The translations under genes and the position numbers were made by a program. Below, one piece after another: positions 32,273 through 44,288 of a stretch of 64,000 nt of DNA (position 1 is its first letter; every line of letters starts with the position of its first letter). The stretch is taken from positions 37,736,673 to 37,800,672 of the forward strand of contig NC_079325.1 of NCBI RefSeq assembly GCF_029931775.1, read 5' to 3'. The notes under the pieces are model-generated. The model ran no database searches, was not told where the DNA came from, and was given only the letters and a program-made list of their open reading frames with translations. This DNA is from Euleptes europaea (taxonomy: Eukaryota; Chordata; Lepidosauria; Squamata; Sphaerodactylidae).

Positions 32273-32560
32273 GCTCCATACATTTTAGATATTGCATGGA
32301 CTAAACTGGAGTCCCCAACACCACCAAAAAACCCCGCACAGAACCCCAAACTTCATACAATTGAATTTAAAAAAACTTCAGCCACATAAGCAGTCTCCAT
32401 TCCTCCCGCCTTGCCTTCTTCCTCCCATCCCAAACTGCAAGTTTAATCTGGTCCAAAGAGGCAGACTGCCTCTGAACATGGAGGTTCCATTTAGTCGCCG
32501 GAGCAAACAACAATTAATGCAGAGACAGATGCAAACCTACCTTGCAGAGAAGAGGCGCGG

Positions 32561-32579
32561 AGCTCCCTCTGGTGGCAAA
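32561..32579 (-). promoter_or_regulatory. CTCF-like motif between C8G and FBXW5
   Basis: The plus strand reads GCTCCCTCTGGTGGCAA from 32562, a close match to the reverse complement of the CTCF core (CCACCAGGGGGC type), so the motif is on the minus strand. It lies about 180 bases upstream of the FBXW5 promoter, between a liver-type secreted-protein gene and a housekeeping gene. Motif match only. Confidence 0.5.
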
Positions 32580-32734
32580 AACTAGGATTTTTTTGCGCTC
32601 TGAACTCGGCTCGTAAGGCCTGATCGGAGAATCGAGCTGCCATCAGCGACTGGCCGACCTGCGCAGGAGGAAACCGACAGAAGTGGCCGAGAACGGCGGC
32701 CAGCTGCAAAACGAGGAAAGACCGGCCCCAGTAA

Positions 32735-32775
32735 CCAAAACAGGAAGTGGACGGGAAAGCCGGAAGTGACGGAGA
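32735..32775 (+). promoter_or_regulatory. FBXW5: TATA-less FBXW5 promoter with paired ETS motifs
   Basis: Two ETS-type motifs, CAGGAAGTGG (32741) and GCCGGAAGTGAC (32759), lie within 30 bases in a locally CpG-richer stretch. They sit immediately before the likely first exon. This is the usual layout of a housekeeping promoter (ETS/GABP type). Confidence 0.6.
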
Positions 32776-32810
32776 AAGCAGCTGGGAGAGGGGCTACTGA
32801 AGAATGAGGG
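32770..32810 (+). other. FBXW5: Probable 5' UTR exon of FBXW5
   Basis: A donor (GGG|GTGAGT) lies at 32811, just downstream of the GC-rich promoter. The first coding exon begins after a clear acceptor (TGTGTTTCCCAG) at 33864. A non-coding first exon ending at 32810 and spliced to 33865 fits. The 5' limit is not determined. Confidence 0.55.
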
Positions 32811-33891
32811 GTGAGTATTGGTTGCCTGGGAGACTGGGAAAGAATGGGGGAAGTGAAAAGGAGAGATGGGGGGGGGGAGAATCACATTTATGGGAACTGG
32901 AGAGATTACTGGGGGGGGTGAGGTCCCTTTTTAGATCTGCAAGAAGCAGAGAGCTAGGAGAGGAGAATCTGGGCACAGATGGCATTTGCTGCCAGATGCC
33001 CAAGGACCACAGGAGCGAGGGGGAGGTTGCTTTGGCCTCTCCCACAGGGGGGTGACCCCCCCCCATTCCTCTCTGTCCCCCAGGAAGGGCACAATGGAGA
33101 CCAGCCTGGCCCGAGCCACAAAACGAGCATCCCTCGGGACCTTGATTTCCACTGTCTCTGCCAGAAAGCTCTGCCCCAGTTGCCCAGGGGTTGCCAAAGG
33201 AAGGTGTCGGCCTCTGTCGCCAAATGAGTAGCTGCAGGATAGTTGCATCGCCTTCCCGGCAAGACCACCCGAGAGGGAAGCACCACCTGGCCCCCCACTG
33301 AAAAGAAATGCAGTCATTATCAGGCCGATCTCCCATCTTCAGCTTCTCTTTTACGTTTGTAAGCCTGAGGGTATAGGCCTGTCCCTCTTGATCAAGGCAC
33401 GCTGCTGTGGGAGAAGACTGTCTGAAAAGTGGGGTGTAATAAACTGGCCAGGAGAACAGGATTGGTCAGTGGAGATGGGGCGGGGGAAAGGCAGATGTCA
33501 TTGTATGAGAGAGAGACTTTGGGGACTCCTGCTGCTTTCTCTCTAACTGGCAACCCCAGCCACCTGGGCTAAACAAGTCTAATAAAATGCAGCTTTAAAC
33601 ACACCTTCTCAGAGGTCATCACCAGAGGTGAGTAGAGAGTGTTTTTATAGAGTTCAGTCGATGCACCTTAATGACTGGACTTCACTCCTGAGGGCTCAAT
33701 ACTGGCTTGTCAAGAAAGAGGTGCCCCATTGCTTGTGGCTCCAGGAGAGGAGAGGAGCTTCACTGCAGTATACTCCTATTGTTTTAATCCAGTTCTCAAA
33801 CTAGAGACACTTATACTTGCCCATAACTCCTGGCCTTTCTCCCCTCCCCATTTGTGTTTCCCAGGGAACGTGGAAGTGACAGAATGACACT

Positions 33892-36800
33892 ATGGATGGT
33901 GGGGGTAACCCCCTTCTCCCCGATAGCATCGTCTTTGACATTTTCCTGTACTTGGATTACAAAGATGTGCTCTCAGCAGGACAGGCTTGCCGCCAGTGGC
34001 ATGCCGTGGCTCAGGATGAAGTCCTATGGAAGGAACTTTTCTACAGATACTACGGGGTAGCTCGAGATGTCCCACGACACCCAGGTAAGTGCTCCATCAA
34101 TACCTATGTGTTTGGCTTAGTTGTTTTTTTTAAAGGAGAGTTTATTAAGCTCTGTGAGTTTAAAGAGCCCCGTGGCACAGAGTGGTAAGCTGCAGAACTG
34201 CTGTCAAAAACTCTGCTCACGATCTGAGTTCGATCCCGACAGAAGTCGGTTTCAGGTAACCAACTCAAGGTTGACTCAGCCTTCCATCCTTGCGAGGTCA
34301 GTAAAATGAGCACCCAGCTTGCTGGGGGCAAAGTGTAGATGACTGGGGAAGGCAATGGCAAGGCTGGGTGGGGCTATACTTGCATGGGTCAGTTCATTCC
34401 TTGAGGGCCTGTCCCAGACAATTGTGCTGAACAACTGCTGTTCCATGCTGTAATATATGGTTGCCAGAGGGGTAACATGTTCTCTCCCATACAGAATGCC
34501 ATGCGATGCAGGTGTGATTTTCAGGTTTGAGGTGCAGAGACATCCAGCGGTGTCTTTTTCACCAAACTCTAGGGAGGCTGTGAAAGTAATGAAACCAGAT
34601 CTGTAAGCAGTGACGCACTGGATGTGGGTAAAAAGACAGTCTTGGATGTTTCTTCACCTGATCTGAGACCAGAGGCACAACTTAGTTTTGAAAAGAGTTG
34701 CATTCCCCCTTTAAGGATCAAGTGTTCAGCTTGGGACTGATCCTGGATCCTTTGCTTCATCTAAATTGTCCAGGTGCAGCAATGGCATCAGGAGCACCTT
34801 TTGCCAGTGTAGGCTGATTTGTCAGCCACACCCTTTCCTGGAAAAGATCAACTGAGCTGTTATCATTTGTACCCTAATAACATCCAGATTGAATCAAACT
34901 GTGGGTCTGCGTTGTCTTTGCTCAGAAAGTTTAGAATTACTAACCACAGCTCAAATGGAGCAGAACACTCCAATATCATTCCAGCTCCACTGGAATGGCT
35001 ATTTGTTTCCCAGTCCACTTGCTCACTTTTGAAGCTCTAAATGGTTTAGGATTAGGTTATTATGAGAACCATCCCCTGCCATACTTACCTACCTCACCTC
35101 TCAGATCAACATCAGGTGCCCTGCAGGATGTCCCTTGGCCAATAGAGTCAGGGTGCATGACAGGGCCTTTGTTGTGGTGGCACCATGGTGCCATAGTTTT
35201 ACCCCTTCTTAAGAAATTTGATGTCTATTGGATATAATTCACAGTTGTGATTTAGGATACTTGGTATCCTTAATCTTTTTTAATACTTGATTTTCATGCG
35301 GGGTATAATTGTTCATTGCTTTACAAATTAATTGAAAAGGAGGATATGGTTTTTTAAAAAAAAAAACTCTTAAGAGAAGTCTGTTCCGTTTCTGAAATAA
35401 GAAAGCGCTTTCTTCACCAAGGGAGTCCAAAGCAGTCAGTAAAAGGATGGGTGGGGAGAGGGTGGAGCTGATGGAAAATTACAAACCTTGCAGAGAAGAA
35501 TCTGCTTTTTAAAAAGGGAGTCTACTTGGATGTCCTTGAAGCCTGTGAGTGGTGGCTTTACTTACTGGCCCTCTTGTCACAGCTGCCGTTTCTTGGTACG
35601 GCGAGTTCCAGAGACTGTATGACACCATCCCCTGCGTTGAAGTGCAGACTCTGAAGGAGCACAGTGATCAAGTCCTCCATCTCAGCTTCTCCCACAATGG
35701 CTACATGTTTGCCTCGTGCTCCAAGGACTGTACCATCAAGGTGAGGAATAGGACTTGTAATAACCCAAAAAAACAAGTCTCTCTATCCAAGAGAAACAGC
35801 AAGCTTGAAATGTAGGTGTGGATTGTTATCTTTGTACTGCCTGTGCAGAAGACATACAGAGGGTGGTAAGAGTGATGGGATTCTTAGATAGCCAGCTGAT
35901 GGAGGAAGAGATAGAAATTATTCTCCAAGTTGTACATACCTCTGTTGGCCAGAAAGGAAAACTAGGCTTTCCACACATGCCATCAAGAAAAGAGGGGGTT
36001 GTTTTACAAGTTAATTATACAGAGTTATAAAAAGCCTTTTTTGTATGGGAAGGGGGAGAATCTTCTTACACTCAAGATCTTCATTCTTGGTAAATATGGT
36101 ATTAAACATGTATAGCTTTGTGGTCAGACCATCTAGCTCAGTCTTGTCTCCTTGCACTGGCTTGGCCAGGAGCTCCAGCAAAGAATGGTCTTTCCCAACA
36201 CCTGCTACCTGAGAACATTTAACTGGAGATGCTTGGGATTGAACTTGGGACCTTCTGCACACCAAGCAGGCGCTCTACATTGGAGCCCCACCCCCACAAG
36301 GGTGTGCTAAAGAACTTGCTCCTTTAAAGAGCATGCTGGAGAGTTGAATTTTTGCAACCAATACCCCACTGCATGGCTCATCTGCACGGCCACAGGAGCT
36401 CAGCGTCTACCAAGCCCTGGTCTTTTGCTTGTGAAATCTCCCCTCCCCTAAGTCTTCTGTTCTCACCTGGTTATGTATTGGGGAGGGGAGGCCTAAAGAA
36501 AGGAGCTGATGAGGTTTTTTGCTCCCCCTCCACAGATCTGGAACAACGACCTCAAGTTCTCCCTTTTGCATAGCTCCAACATGAAGAAGTTCAACTGGAG
36601 CTACACTCAGTTCTCGCAGTTCAACGCCGACGATTCGCTCCTCTTGGTGTCTGGGGTCTTCATGGGGCCCCGCACTTCCTCCTCAGGCGAGATTGCAGTT
36701 ATCAGCTTGGGTAAGTGCAGATGCCAAAGACTGAACTTGGGACCTTTTGCACACAAAGCAGCTGCTTGGCCACTGAGCCAGTAGACAGTTTCTTAATTTG

Positions 36801-39800
36801 GGACAGGCACGTAGTCTGCCTATGGGGAATATTGAAGTTGTCCTTCCCTTCTCCAGAAAATTTCACACTCTTGTCCCGGGTGCGCAACAAGCCCTATGAT
36901 GTCTTTGGCTGCTGGCTGAACGAAACCAACCTGATCTCTGGCAATTTGCACCGCATCGGCTACCTCACCTCTTGCTCTGTGTTGTGGTTGAACAATGCCT
37001 TCCAGGTAAGGGCCCACCTGACCACAAGTGGCTGCATCAGACACCGGGGGGTGGGAGGAGAGAATAGGTGCCTCTCCTCCTAACCCTCCTTCCTCTCTTA
37101 CGTATGCAGGGTGTAGAATCGGAAAACATGAACGTGGTAAAACGGCTTTTCAAACTCCAGAACCTGAACGCCAGCACCATCCGGACGGTGATGGTGGTGG
37201 ACTGCAGCCGCTACGACTCCCCAGATCTGTCAAACCAAGGAGAGCAGTTGGCATCCAACCCGGCCGCAGCCACCAGCCAGGCCGCTGATCTCTGCAGTGA
37301 CAGCGAGGAGGAGGAGGAGCCCAGACACCGAGCAGCACCAGAGCCGTCTGCTGAGGACTCCCCGGGAGCCAAGAGCAAAGCAGAAGCTGGAGATGGGCTG
37401 GACCGCTTCCTAACAGACATCATTGAAGGGCGCGTCCGGCCGGTCATGACGGAACTGGAGATGGAGACAAAGGTGGCCCAGCTGCTGGCGAAAAAGCGGA
37501 CGAAGCCTCCCGAGCCAAACCTGCTCTCCATGGAGGGCTGCAGCAAGAAGAAATACTTGATCTTCACCACTGGATGCCTCACCTATTCGCCACACCAGAT
37601 TGGTAAGGGGCCTTTGCAGAGAAAAACAGTGTTGTTTACCTATAACTGTGGTTCATCGAGTGGTGTTCTGTGCAGGAACACATGGGAACTGCGCATGCAG
37701 TTATAACCTTTTTGTGGAAAGCTCTAGAAGGGATACTTCCTCTCCCCCCTTGTCCATTTTCACTCTAGTCAATGGCTCTTCCCGCCAAAACGGTCACATG
37801 ACAGAGGGGAGGGGAGTGGCCATCCCTCAGTTCTCTCTTTGCTATCGTGGAGAGAGGACGCGCAGAATAGCTTCTTTGCTTTTCTTCATTTTCAGATTTT
37901 CATTAGAGTCATCGTTGCGATCGAGTAGCAATGGCTTTATTTTAAAAATATTCCACTTGTGGAACTAAAATGGCTCAAAATGATGAGCATAAGGAACGCC
38001 TTTACTGTCTGAGGTAGAGCCATGTCACTTTGCAGGAAACTGTGCATGTAAGGATCAGTTGGTTTTTTAAAAGGCTGGGACCATCTCAGAGCTTGGATAG
38101 CTAAATAGAACCTCCAGAGGCAATATACCGTTGCACACCAGATGGCTGAGACCAGAAATGGCAGGGCTGTGATCCAGAGTCATCTGACTGGCTGCTGTTG
38201 AAAAGAGGATCATAGAATCATAGAGCTGGAAAAGACTCCAGGGTCATCTAGTCTAACCGCAATGCTGGGATAGCTAAATGGAACCTCCAGAGGCAGTATA
38301 CCTCTGAATACCAGATGGCTGAGACCAGAAACAGCAGGGCTGTGATCCAGAGGCATCTGACTGGCTGCTGTTGAAAAGAGGATTATAGAATCATTGGAAG
38401 GTACCTCCAGGGTCATCTAGTCCAGCCCCAATGCTGGGAAAGATGGACCCTTGGTGTGATCGGAGTTCCAATGTGCACTCAGCACAGAATGATGGTTGCC
38501 CAACACACAGCATAGGCTGGTGACCGCTTAATCTTCCCCTCACCCATTCCCATTATTTTTCCCCCAGGGATTAAGCAGATCCTGCCTCACCAAATGACAA
38601 CAGCAGGCCCGGTCCTTGGAGAAGAAAGAGATTCTGATAAATTCTTTGACTCGCTAGACCACGTCATCGATATCCATGGACACATTATTGGCATGGGCCT
38701 CTCCCCTGACCACAGGTAAGGGGCGTTGCCAAAAATCACAAAATCACACAAGGTTGGAAGAGACCACAAGGGCCATCCAGTCCAACCCCCTGCCATGCAG
38801 GATCCCACAATCAAAGCACTCTGGACAGATGGCCATCCAACCTCTGCTTAAAGACCTCCAAAGACAGGGACTCCACCCCCCCCCCCCGAGGCAGGGCCTT
38901 CCACCATCGAACCGCCCTCACTGTCAGAAAGTTCTTCCTAATATTTAGGTGGAATCGCTTTTCTCAGTTTAAATTCATTACGCCGTGTTCTAGTCTCTGA
39001 AACAACAGAGAACAAGCTAGTTCCCTCATTAACATGGCATCCCTTCAAATATTTAAACATGGCTATCATGTCACCCCTTAACCTTCTCTACTCCAGACTA
39101 AACAAACCTAGCTCCTTAGGTCCTCATAGGCCATAGATTCCAGACCTTTGACCATTCTGGTTGCTCTCCTCTGGAACCCCTCCAACTTGTCAACATCCTT
39201 CTTAAATTGTGGAGCCCAAAACTAGACACAGTATTCCAAGTGAGGTCTGACCAATGCAGAATACAGTGGTAGTATTACTTCCCTTGTTCTAGACACAATA
39301 CTTTTTTTGATGCAGCCCAGAATTGCATTGGCCTTCTTAGCCACCATATCACACTGTTGTGCCAGCCAGACACTACACAAGTTATTGATAAAGGAAACGG
39401 GGAAGAGTTGTGGCTCAGCAGAAGAACACTCACTTTGCATTGAGACAGTCCCAGGCCCAGTTCAAAGGGCCTTATGTAGCAAGGCTGGGAAAAGCTCCTC
39501 CTTCATAGTTGGAGACAGCCAATGGTGGGCAGCAAATTCAGGTTAGACAGATAGAAGATACTGCTTCAAAGGGTGCATGAATTAATTTAGTTCCAGAGGG
39601 TAGCCATGTTAGCCTGCAGTAAAACAGTTAGATTTGAGTCCAGTAGCACCTTAAGAGACCAACAAGAGTTTCAGGGTATACGCTTTCGAGAGTCAAAGCT
39701 CCCTTCCTCAGACGCGAGTTACAAATTGAGATCTCTGAGTCCTTTTAAGCTAGACCTTTGTAAGCATTCTTTACAACATCCCTCCCAACTTCTGACTGGA

Positions 39801-42390
39801 TCAAAATAAGAAGTGTTGGTTTTTATATGCTGATTTTCTCTACCTTTTAAGGAGAATCAAACCGGCTTACAATCTCCTTCCCTTCCCCTCCCCACAACAG
39901 ACACCTTGTGAGGTAGGTGGGGCTGCGAGAGTTCAGAGAGAACGGTGACTAGCCCAAGGACACCCAGCAGGCTTCATGTGTAGGAGTGGGGAAACCAACC
40001 TGGTTCAGCAGATTAGAGTCCACTGCTCTTAACCACTACACCACACTGGCTCTCACACCACGCTACTTGGAGCTCTGCATTTCTACTTGTATCTGACGAA
40101 GGGAGCTTTGACTCTTGAAAGCTTATACCCTGAAATGCTCATTGGTCTCCAAGGTGCTACTGGACTCAAAACTAAATTAATTAATTTATAGGATTCACTG
40201 CGCAACATGGAGCAATGGTCACCAGCTTAAATGGTTTTAAACAGGGACTAGATAAATGTATGGAGAATGGTTATAACCATGAGAATGGCTAAATAGAACT
40301 TCCATGTTCAAAGGCAATCTACCTTAGATTTCCAGCTGCTGGGGGAAAGCTATGGCCTTTTTCCCTTGCTTGTGGGCCTCCCAGCACTGTCTGGTTGGCC
40401 ACTGGAAGACCCTAGGATGGTGAGCTGGGAGGACTTTTGTTCTCATCTTCTCATATTCTTACCCTCGTAATTAGCAGACCACTGGTGACCCAGAGAGGCT
40501 TGATTAAAGGGAGCACAGCCACCCATCTAGTTCTTTGTCACTGGGTACCTAAGACTGTTAAGAAATGGGGGAGTGGCAAGTGTGGGAGGAGGAGCATGCA
40601 TTTGGGGGAAAAGGTATTTTTAAGGAGAGATGGCTGAGTAAAGGCAGCATAGCTGAATCCAGACATCACCCCTCTCCTACCACACCTCCAAGCCCCCCTC
40701 CTCCTTGCTCAATGGAAGAAAGGGATTTGGGTGAAGGGGGTGCATACCTTCCTGACAGGAAACCAAAACTGCTTAAAATCACCCCGGGAAATCACCTTTC
40801 CCTGGCTCTCAAGTTGTCCCCTGCAGCAATCACAGCTCTGGGCCTATATCAGCCCTTCTTGTTGCAATCCGTTCCTTCCTTGTGCATGCGCCTGGTGGTC
40901 CTGGACGGCAAGTTCTGGCAGTCCCAAAAACAGTGAGTGAAGAAGCAGTGACAGTTTCCCCCTCCTCTCCAGGTACTTGTACGTGAACAGCCGAGCTTGG
41001 CCTCAGGACTGCGTCATTTCCGACCCTTTGCAGCCACCGCCCATCGCCGAGGAAATCGACCTGCATGTCCTGGATCTCAAAACGATGAAGGAAGTGAAGC
41101 GAGCGCTGCGGGCTCACCGGGCCTACACACCCAGCGATGACTTCTTCTTTATTTTCCTGGATGTCAGCAGAGATTTTGTAGCCAGGTAAGCCGCAAGACA
41201 AGAGGAATATGACGTGATATACTTGAGCCACGCTGTTGCCTGCCATTTAGCTTTACCTGCTTGCTGTTTCTTCGGTATTACTGATAACCAGGGTAAGCAG
41301 TAGCAGGTCAGCCAATCTGCTGATTTTATAGAGCAAAAAGAACAGTGCATTTTGATATGCTTACTCCTAATGTACTCTGTTGTAAGAGACAGAGACTGCT
41401 CTGGCCTTTGCTGCTTGAGAGTTTTCGCTATCTGCGTACAAGGATGATGCACAGCTTGAAAGTGGGAAGGAGTGGTCTGGGAGCGTCCAGCATGTCTGGA
41501 AATACCTGCCCCATGACTTACCTGTGCAAGCTGCAATTCCTCCCCCTTTTTAAGGAGAGTAGAAGTTTGTGGCTGGTAGGTTAATCTGCAGGGCATAATA
41601 GGGACAAGCTTGGAAACCTTAAAAAAATTCCTGGCCTTCGGGAGTACAAGATATGAAGGACAAGCATCCCCAAGTTCTCAGTTCAAACAACTAGAAAGCT
41701 TTGTTTTATTATTTATTAAATTGGGAAGGGTAGGGGCTTCCTGCAATCTGGGATCAGCAAAGTTGTAAGGTCCATGACTATATTCATTCATTTGGTACAC
41801 TCTTGTCCCCCACTCTTTTGCTGCAGCCCCTTCCCCTCCCCACATTTGTGCACAAGTTCTAACCTCGCCTCCACTGTTTCTCTCTAAAATAAACTGAGGG
41901 ACTGAATTAGGTGCCTGAAGAAAAGTTGTAAGCACAGATTTGTTGAACTAATTCCAGTTGCCAAAATTCAGGAACTGGGAAGCAAAAGGCCCACATCCCA
42001 GCTTCCAAATCTGGTACCAGTCATTGACCGCAGTAGCAGGAATCCTGAAAGAGATCGGTAGGAGCCCAGATGCCCCTCCAAGGAAAGGAAAGGCACCCTT
42101 TCCCCCAGGTTTTCAACAGGTCTGCCTCTTGTCTCGCCCACAGCGGTGCTGAAGATCGCCACGGCTACATCTGGGACCGGCACTACAACATCTGCTTGGC
42201 CAAACTGCAGCACGACGACGTGGTCAACTCAGTGGCCTTCAGCCCCGTAGAACAAGAACTCCTCCTGACCGCTAGCGATGACTGCACCATTAAGGTGTGG
42301 CGCTCCCCCCGCACAGTGCGGATCCTCCACGCCGAGAAACCCAGGCTCCGCAAGCCGCTCTTCTCCTGGGCCACAAACCAGAGGAGCTGA
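33892..42390 (+). CDS. FBXW5: F-box and WD-repeat protein 5 (eight coding exons)
   Basis: Substrate receptor of cullin-RING ubiquitin ligases; the family member is reported to act with SKP1-CUL1 and with DDB1-CUL4, on targets such as TSC2 and SASS6. Coding exons: 33892-34084, 35583-35740, 36536-36710, 36857-37005, 37110-37602, 38568-38715, 40973-41185, 42144-42390. The sum is 1776 nt (591 aa), in frame with GT-AG throughout; human is 566 aa. Exon 1 holds the F-box ([32 protein letters not shown]). WD-type blades are clear at [13 protein letters not shown] in exons 2-3 and [14 protein letters not shown] in exon 8. Exon 5 is enlarged by an acidic, alanine/serine-rich stretch (DSEEEEEP). Exons 6-7 carry [17 protein letters not shown] and [10 protein letters not shown]. 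The start codon follows an acceptor at 33864, so the 5' UTR is split. Introns contain CR1, tRNA-like SINE, Sauria SINE and foldback insertions. Confidence 0.96.
34163..34370 (+). mobile_element. Sauria SINE, 3'-truncated
   Basis: CCCCGTGGCACAGAGTGGTA (box A region), GAGTTCGATCCCGACAGAAG and GGAAGGCAATGGCAAG. Located in FBXW5 intron 1, 80 bases after exon 1. Confidence 0.85.
35000..35240 (-). mobile_element. L2-like LINE fragment
   Basis: GTTATTATGAGAACCATCCC..CATACTTACC and CAGGGCCTTTGTTGTGGTGG resemble the 3' region of L2-class elements. FBXW5 intron 1. Confidence 0.35.
36125..36290 (-). mobile_element. tRNA-Ala-like SINE
   Basis: GACCATCTAGCTCAGTC, then AACTGGAGATGCTTGGGATT and inverted box B GATTGAACTTGGGACC. 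FBXW5 intron 2. Confidence 0.65.
36712..36785 (-). mobile_element. tRNA-Ala-like SINE head abutting the FBXW5 exon 3 donor
   Basis: GACTGAACTTGGGACCTTTT and CAAAGCAGCTGCTTGGCCAC are the inverted SINE head. It begins within about ten bases of the donor at 36711 and fills half of this 146-base intron. Confidence 0.6.
37625..38025 (-). mobile_element. LTR-retrotransposon-like fragment (fossil, tentative)
   Basis: TTTACCTATAACTGTGGTTC, GAACACATGGGAACTGCGCA and the following block resemble a reptilian LTR family whose members share GTAACTGTGGTTCTTCGAG. The call is from memory and tentative. FBXW5 intron 5. Confidence 0.3.
38096..38442. repeat. 173-bp tandem duplication of a LINE-derived segment
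   Basis: Two units (from 38098 and 38271) repeat GCTAAATRGAACCTCCAGAG through GACTGGCTGCTGTTGAAAAG and a CR1-type CATAGAATCATAG end. FBXW5 intron 5. Confidence 0.75.
38733..39400 (-). mobile_element. CR1 LINE 3' region
   Basis: GGTTGGAAGAGACCACAAGG, CCATCCAGTCCAACCCCC, AGTTCTTCCTAATATTTAGG and CTCTCCTCTGGAACCCCTCC are the well-known inverted CR1 3' sequence. FBXW5 intron 6. Confidence 0.9.
39405..39545 (+). mobile_element. tRNA-Ala-like SINE, decayed
   Basis: AGAGTTGTGGCTCAGCAG head, then TTGGAGACAGCCAATGG. FBXW5 intron 6. Confidence 0.45.
39590..40172. mobile_element. Foldback element (CCAGTAGCACCTTA family) with nested SINE
   Basis: Left arm 39598-39715 (GGTAGCCATGTTAGCCTGC, GAGTCCAGTAGCACCTTAAG). 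Right arm about 40080-40172 is its inverse (AAGGTGCTACTGGACTC). Flanks share ATTAATTTA. A SINE occupies the centre. Confidence 0.75.
39808..40056 (-). mobile_element. tRNA-like SINE (TAGTGGTTAAGAGC family)
   Basis: Minus-strand head CCAGTGTGGTGTAGTGGTTA then TAAGAGCAGTGGACTC; tail to AAAAACCAACACTTCTT. Sits inside the foldback element, hence younger. Confidence 0.8.
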
Positions 42391-42626
42391 GCCAGCCCTG
42401 TCTGCCAGGGATCCTTCTTGACTGGCTCACCTTGGCCCGCGAGGTCACCTCTGATGATTGGGGCAAGTGGCCGCAGTCCTTCCCCTCAGCTTCGCTTTCC
42501 TGTCCACTGCCCCAGTCAGCAAGACCTGGCCACGTTGGAGGAATCTGGGACTATTGGCCAAAGCGGACTTCCCTTCCTTCCTTTCAATGGCGTGTCACCG
42601 TTTGTTAATTATATAGGTTTGTTCAC

Positions 42627-42632
42627 ATTAAA
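42627..42632 (+). promoter_or_regulatory. FBXW5: FBXW5 poly(A) signal (ATTAAA)
   Basis: ATTAAA lies about 237 bases after the stop codon, followed by GT-rich sequence. This gives a short 3' UTR ending near 42650. Confidence 0.6.
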
Positions 42633-42659
42633 ACACGTGTAAAACTTTGCAAGGAACAC

Positions 42660-44280
42660 TAGTGGGCCCTTCTGCAAGGGTAGCCAACTTCATCTTCCAG
42701 GCTAGAATGCTACGTGGGTGCTACTGAAAATTCTTGGGGCTGCCAACTCTTTGGGGGGCGGGGGAAGGGATTCTTTACTGTTGCCAGCTCTGTGAAAAGC
42801 GGAAATCCAGCAAAAGAAGGTTGCCACTACCGAATGCTTCCTCGCTGAAGTCATAAGGACCGAGGTGAGAGTAAGAATACCTCAACCCTACAGAGGCGCC
42901 GATCTCCACTAATCCTGGTTGCAGCTGTTCAGCCAGATTGAATTTCACTTGCTGCCGCTGCCCCCTTGGAACAGAGGAGGCGATGCTTCGCTGCTGAAGT
43001 TCCAGCTGGCATCCTGCTCCATTTATAGACACACTCTCCAAATTACTCATTTGGAAGGAAGGAGCCCTCTGAAAGTTTTGGAGTCTAAAAGGAACCCCAG
43101 CACTCCAAGATTGCCAGGAAGGAGTTGAGCGAGAGGATTCAAGGTCTTCAACCCCGGCAAGCTTCTCAACCCTTCAGTAACTAACTCAGGTCAAGGGTTT
43201 TCTCCGTGATCCCTGCAGAGGGGAAAAGAGGGAAGTAAAAGTCGAGGCAGCCGTGGGTTCAGGAAGTGAAGGCACGATAACCTGGTTACATGGTGTAGCT
43301 GCTCAATCACTCAGCCTAGAAGCAAGGAAGATTGATCTAGAACGCAGGGTTCCTTCTTAAGCAGAGTTGTCGGAAAGAGTAAAAACAGCTGGATTTCCTC
43401 GAAGGGCTGGGCCCCTCCTGGTTTGACCTAGGAACCCGGTTCTAAGGCCTGGAATGTCAGCCTGTCCCCTTAATAGCACCACACCAAACCGAGCCTCACA
43501 GGGGACAAGCTTGCTGAAGGATGATGCTTCCGAATTACATCACATCAGCAGCAGAGCATGGATTCAATAAATTTCCCTAAGCACCAGTTTCCGAGCTGTG
43601 TTTGTCTTGCGTCAAGACCTCTTGTAAGCAGGGCTTACAACAAATTACTTGTGTGATGGTGGCCAAGGCTTGAGATCTGATAGGCAGCCACCGTCTGAGA
43701 GATGGAGCTGTGGCTGCCTGTTGAAAGACATCCATGTCATTACAGGGGTCTTCTCTGGCCCACCCCTCCCAGTGCATTCTAGCTGACCAGCTGCAGTGCA
43801 GTAATGCCTCTAGATTTAATAATGGAGGGGGCAGCTTTCCCCAGTATTGTGCCATGAGCCCTCTGGCATGGCTTGCGGCCTGCATCATGTGGGACTAATG
43901 TAATGGTAGATTAAAACCAGTTCCTTTGCCCCTTGAGAATCCTAAAGGCCTCCAAAAGCCATCCAGATTTCAGAAAGGAATCAGACAAATGAGCCTCCCT
44001 AGGAAGGGAATTCAAGATTTGGGGAACCCCACTGGGGGCCCTTGAATTTTCCCACCCCAGTCCATGCCCCCAACAGTGAAAGCCCCCCCGAGCAAGGCCT
44101 CCTCTGCAGGTTACAAGGCACAAAGGGAAAGGCACTGCCTTCTGAGCTTCCAGACCCAGAATAGGCTTGCCTCCCAGAAATTAGATTCAGTATAATGGAA
44201 GTGGTTCCTCTACCCAGATAAAGCCACCAGGCGACCCTGCCCAAGCCCCCCTATCAAATACAAATGAAACAAGGTTTTGG
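42660..44280. other. Intergenic between FBXW5 and TRAF2, nothing recognised
   Basis: Convergent intergenic space past both genes' likely ends. A few open frames without domain signatures; no RNA gene seen. Confidence 0.4.
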
Positions 44281-44288
44281 TCACAGCT

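Noticed and set aside
32794-33336. 180-codon open frame opposite the FBXW5 5' intron
   Set aside because: No domain, proline/serine-rich low complexity, and overlaps the FBXW5 promoter on the opposite strand; GC-driven.
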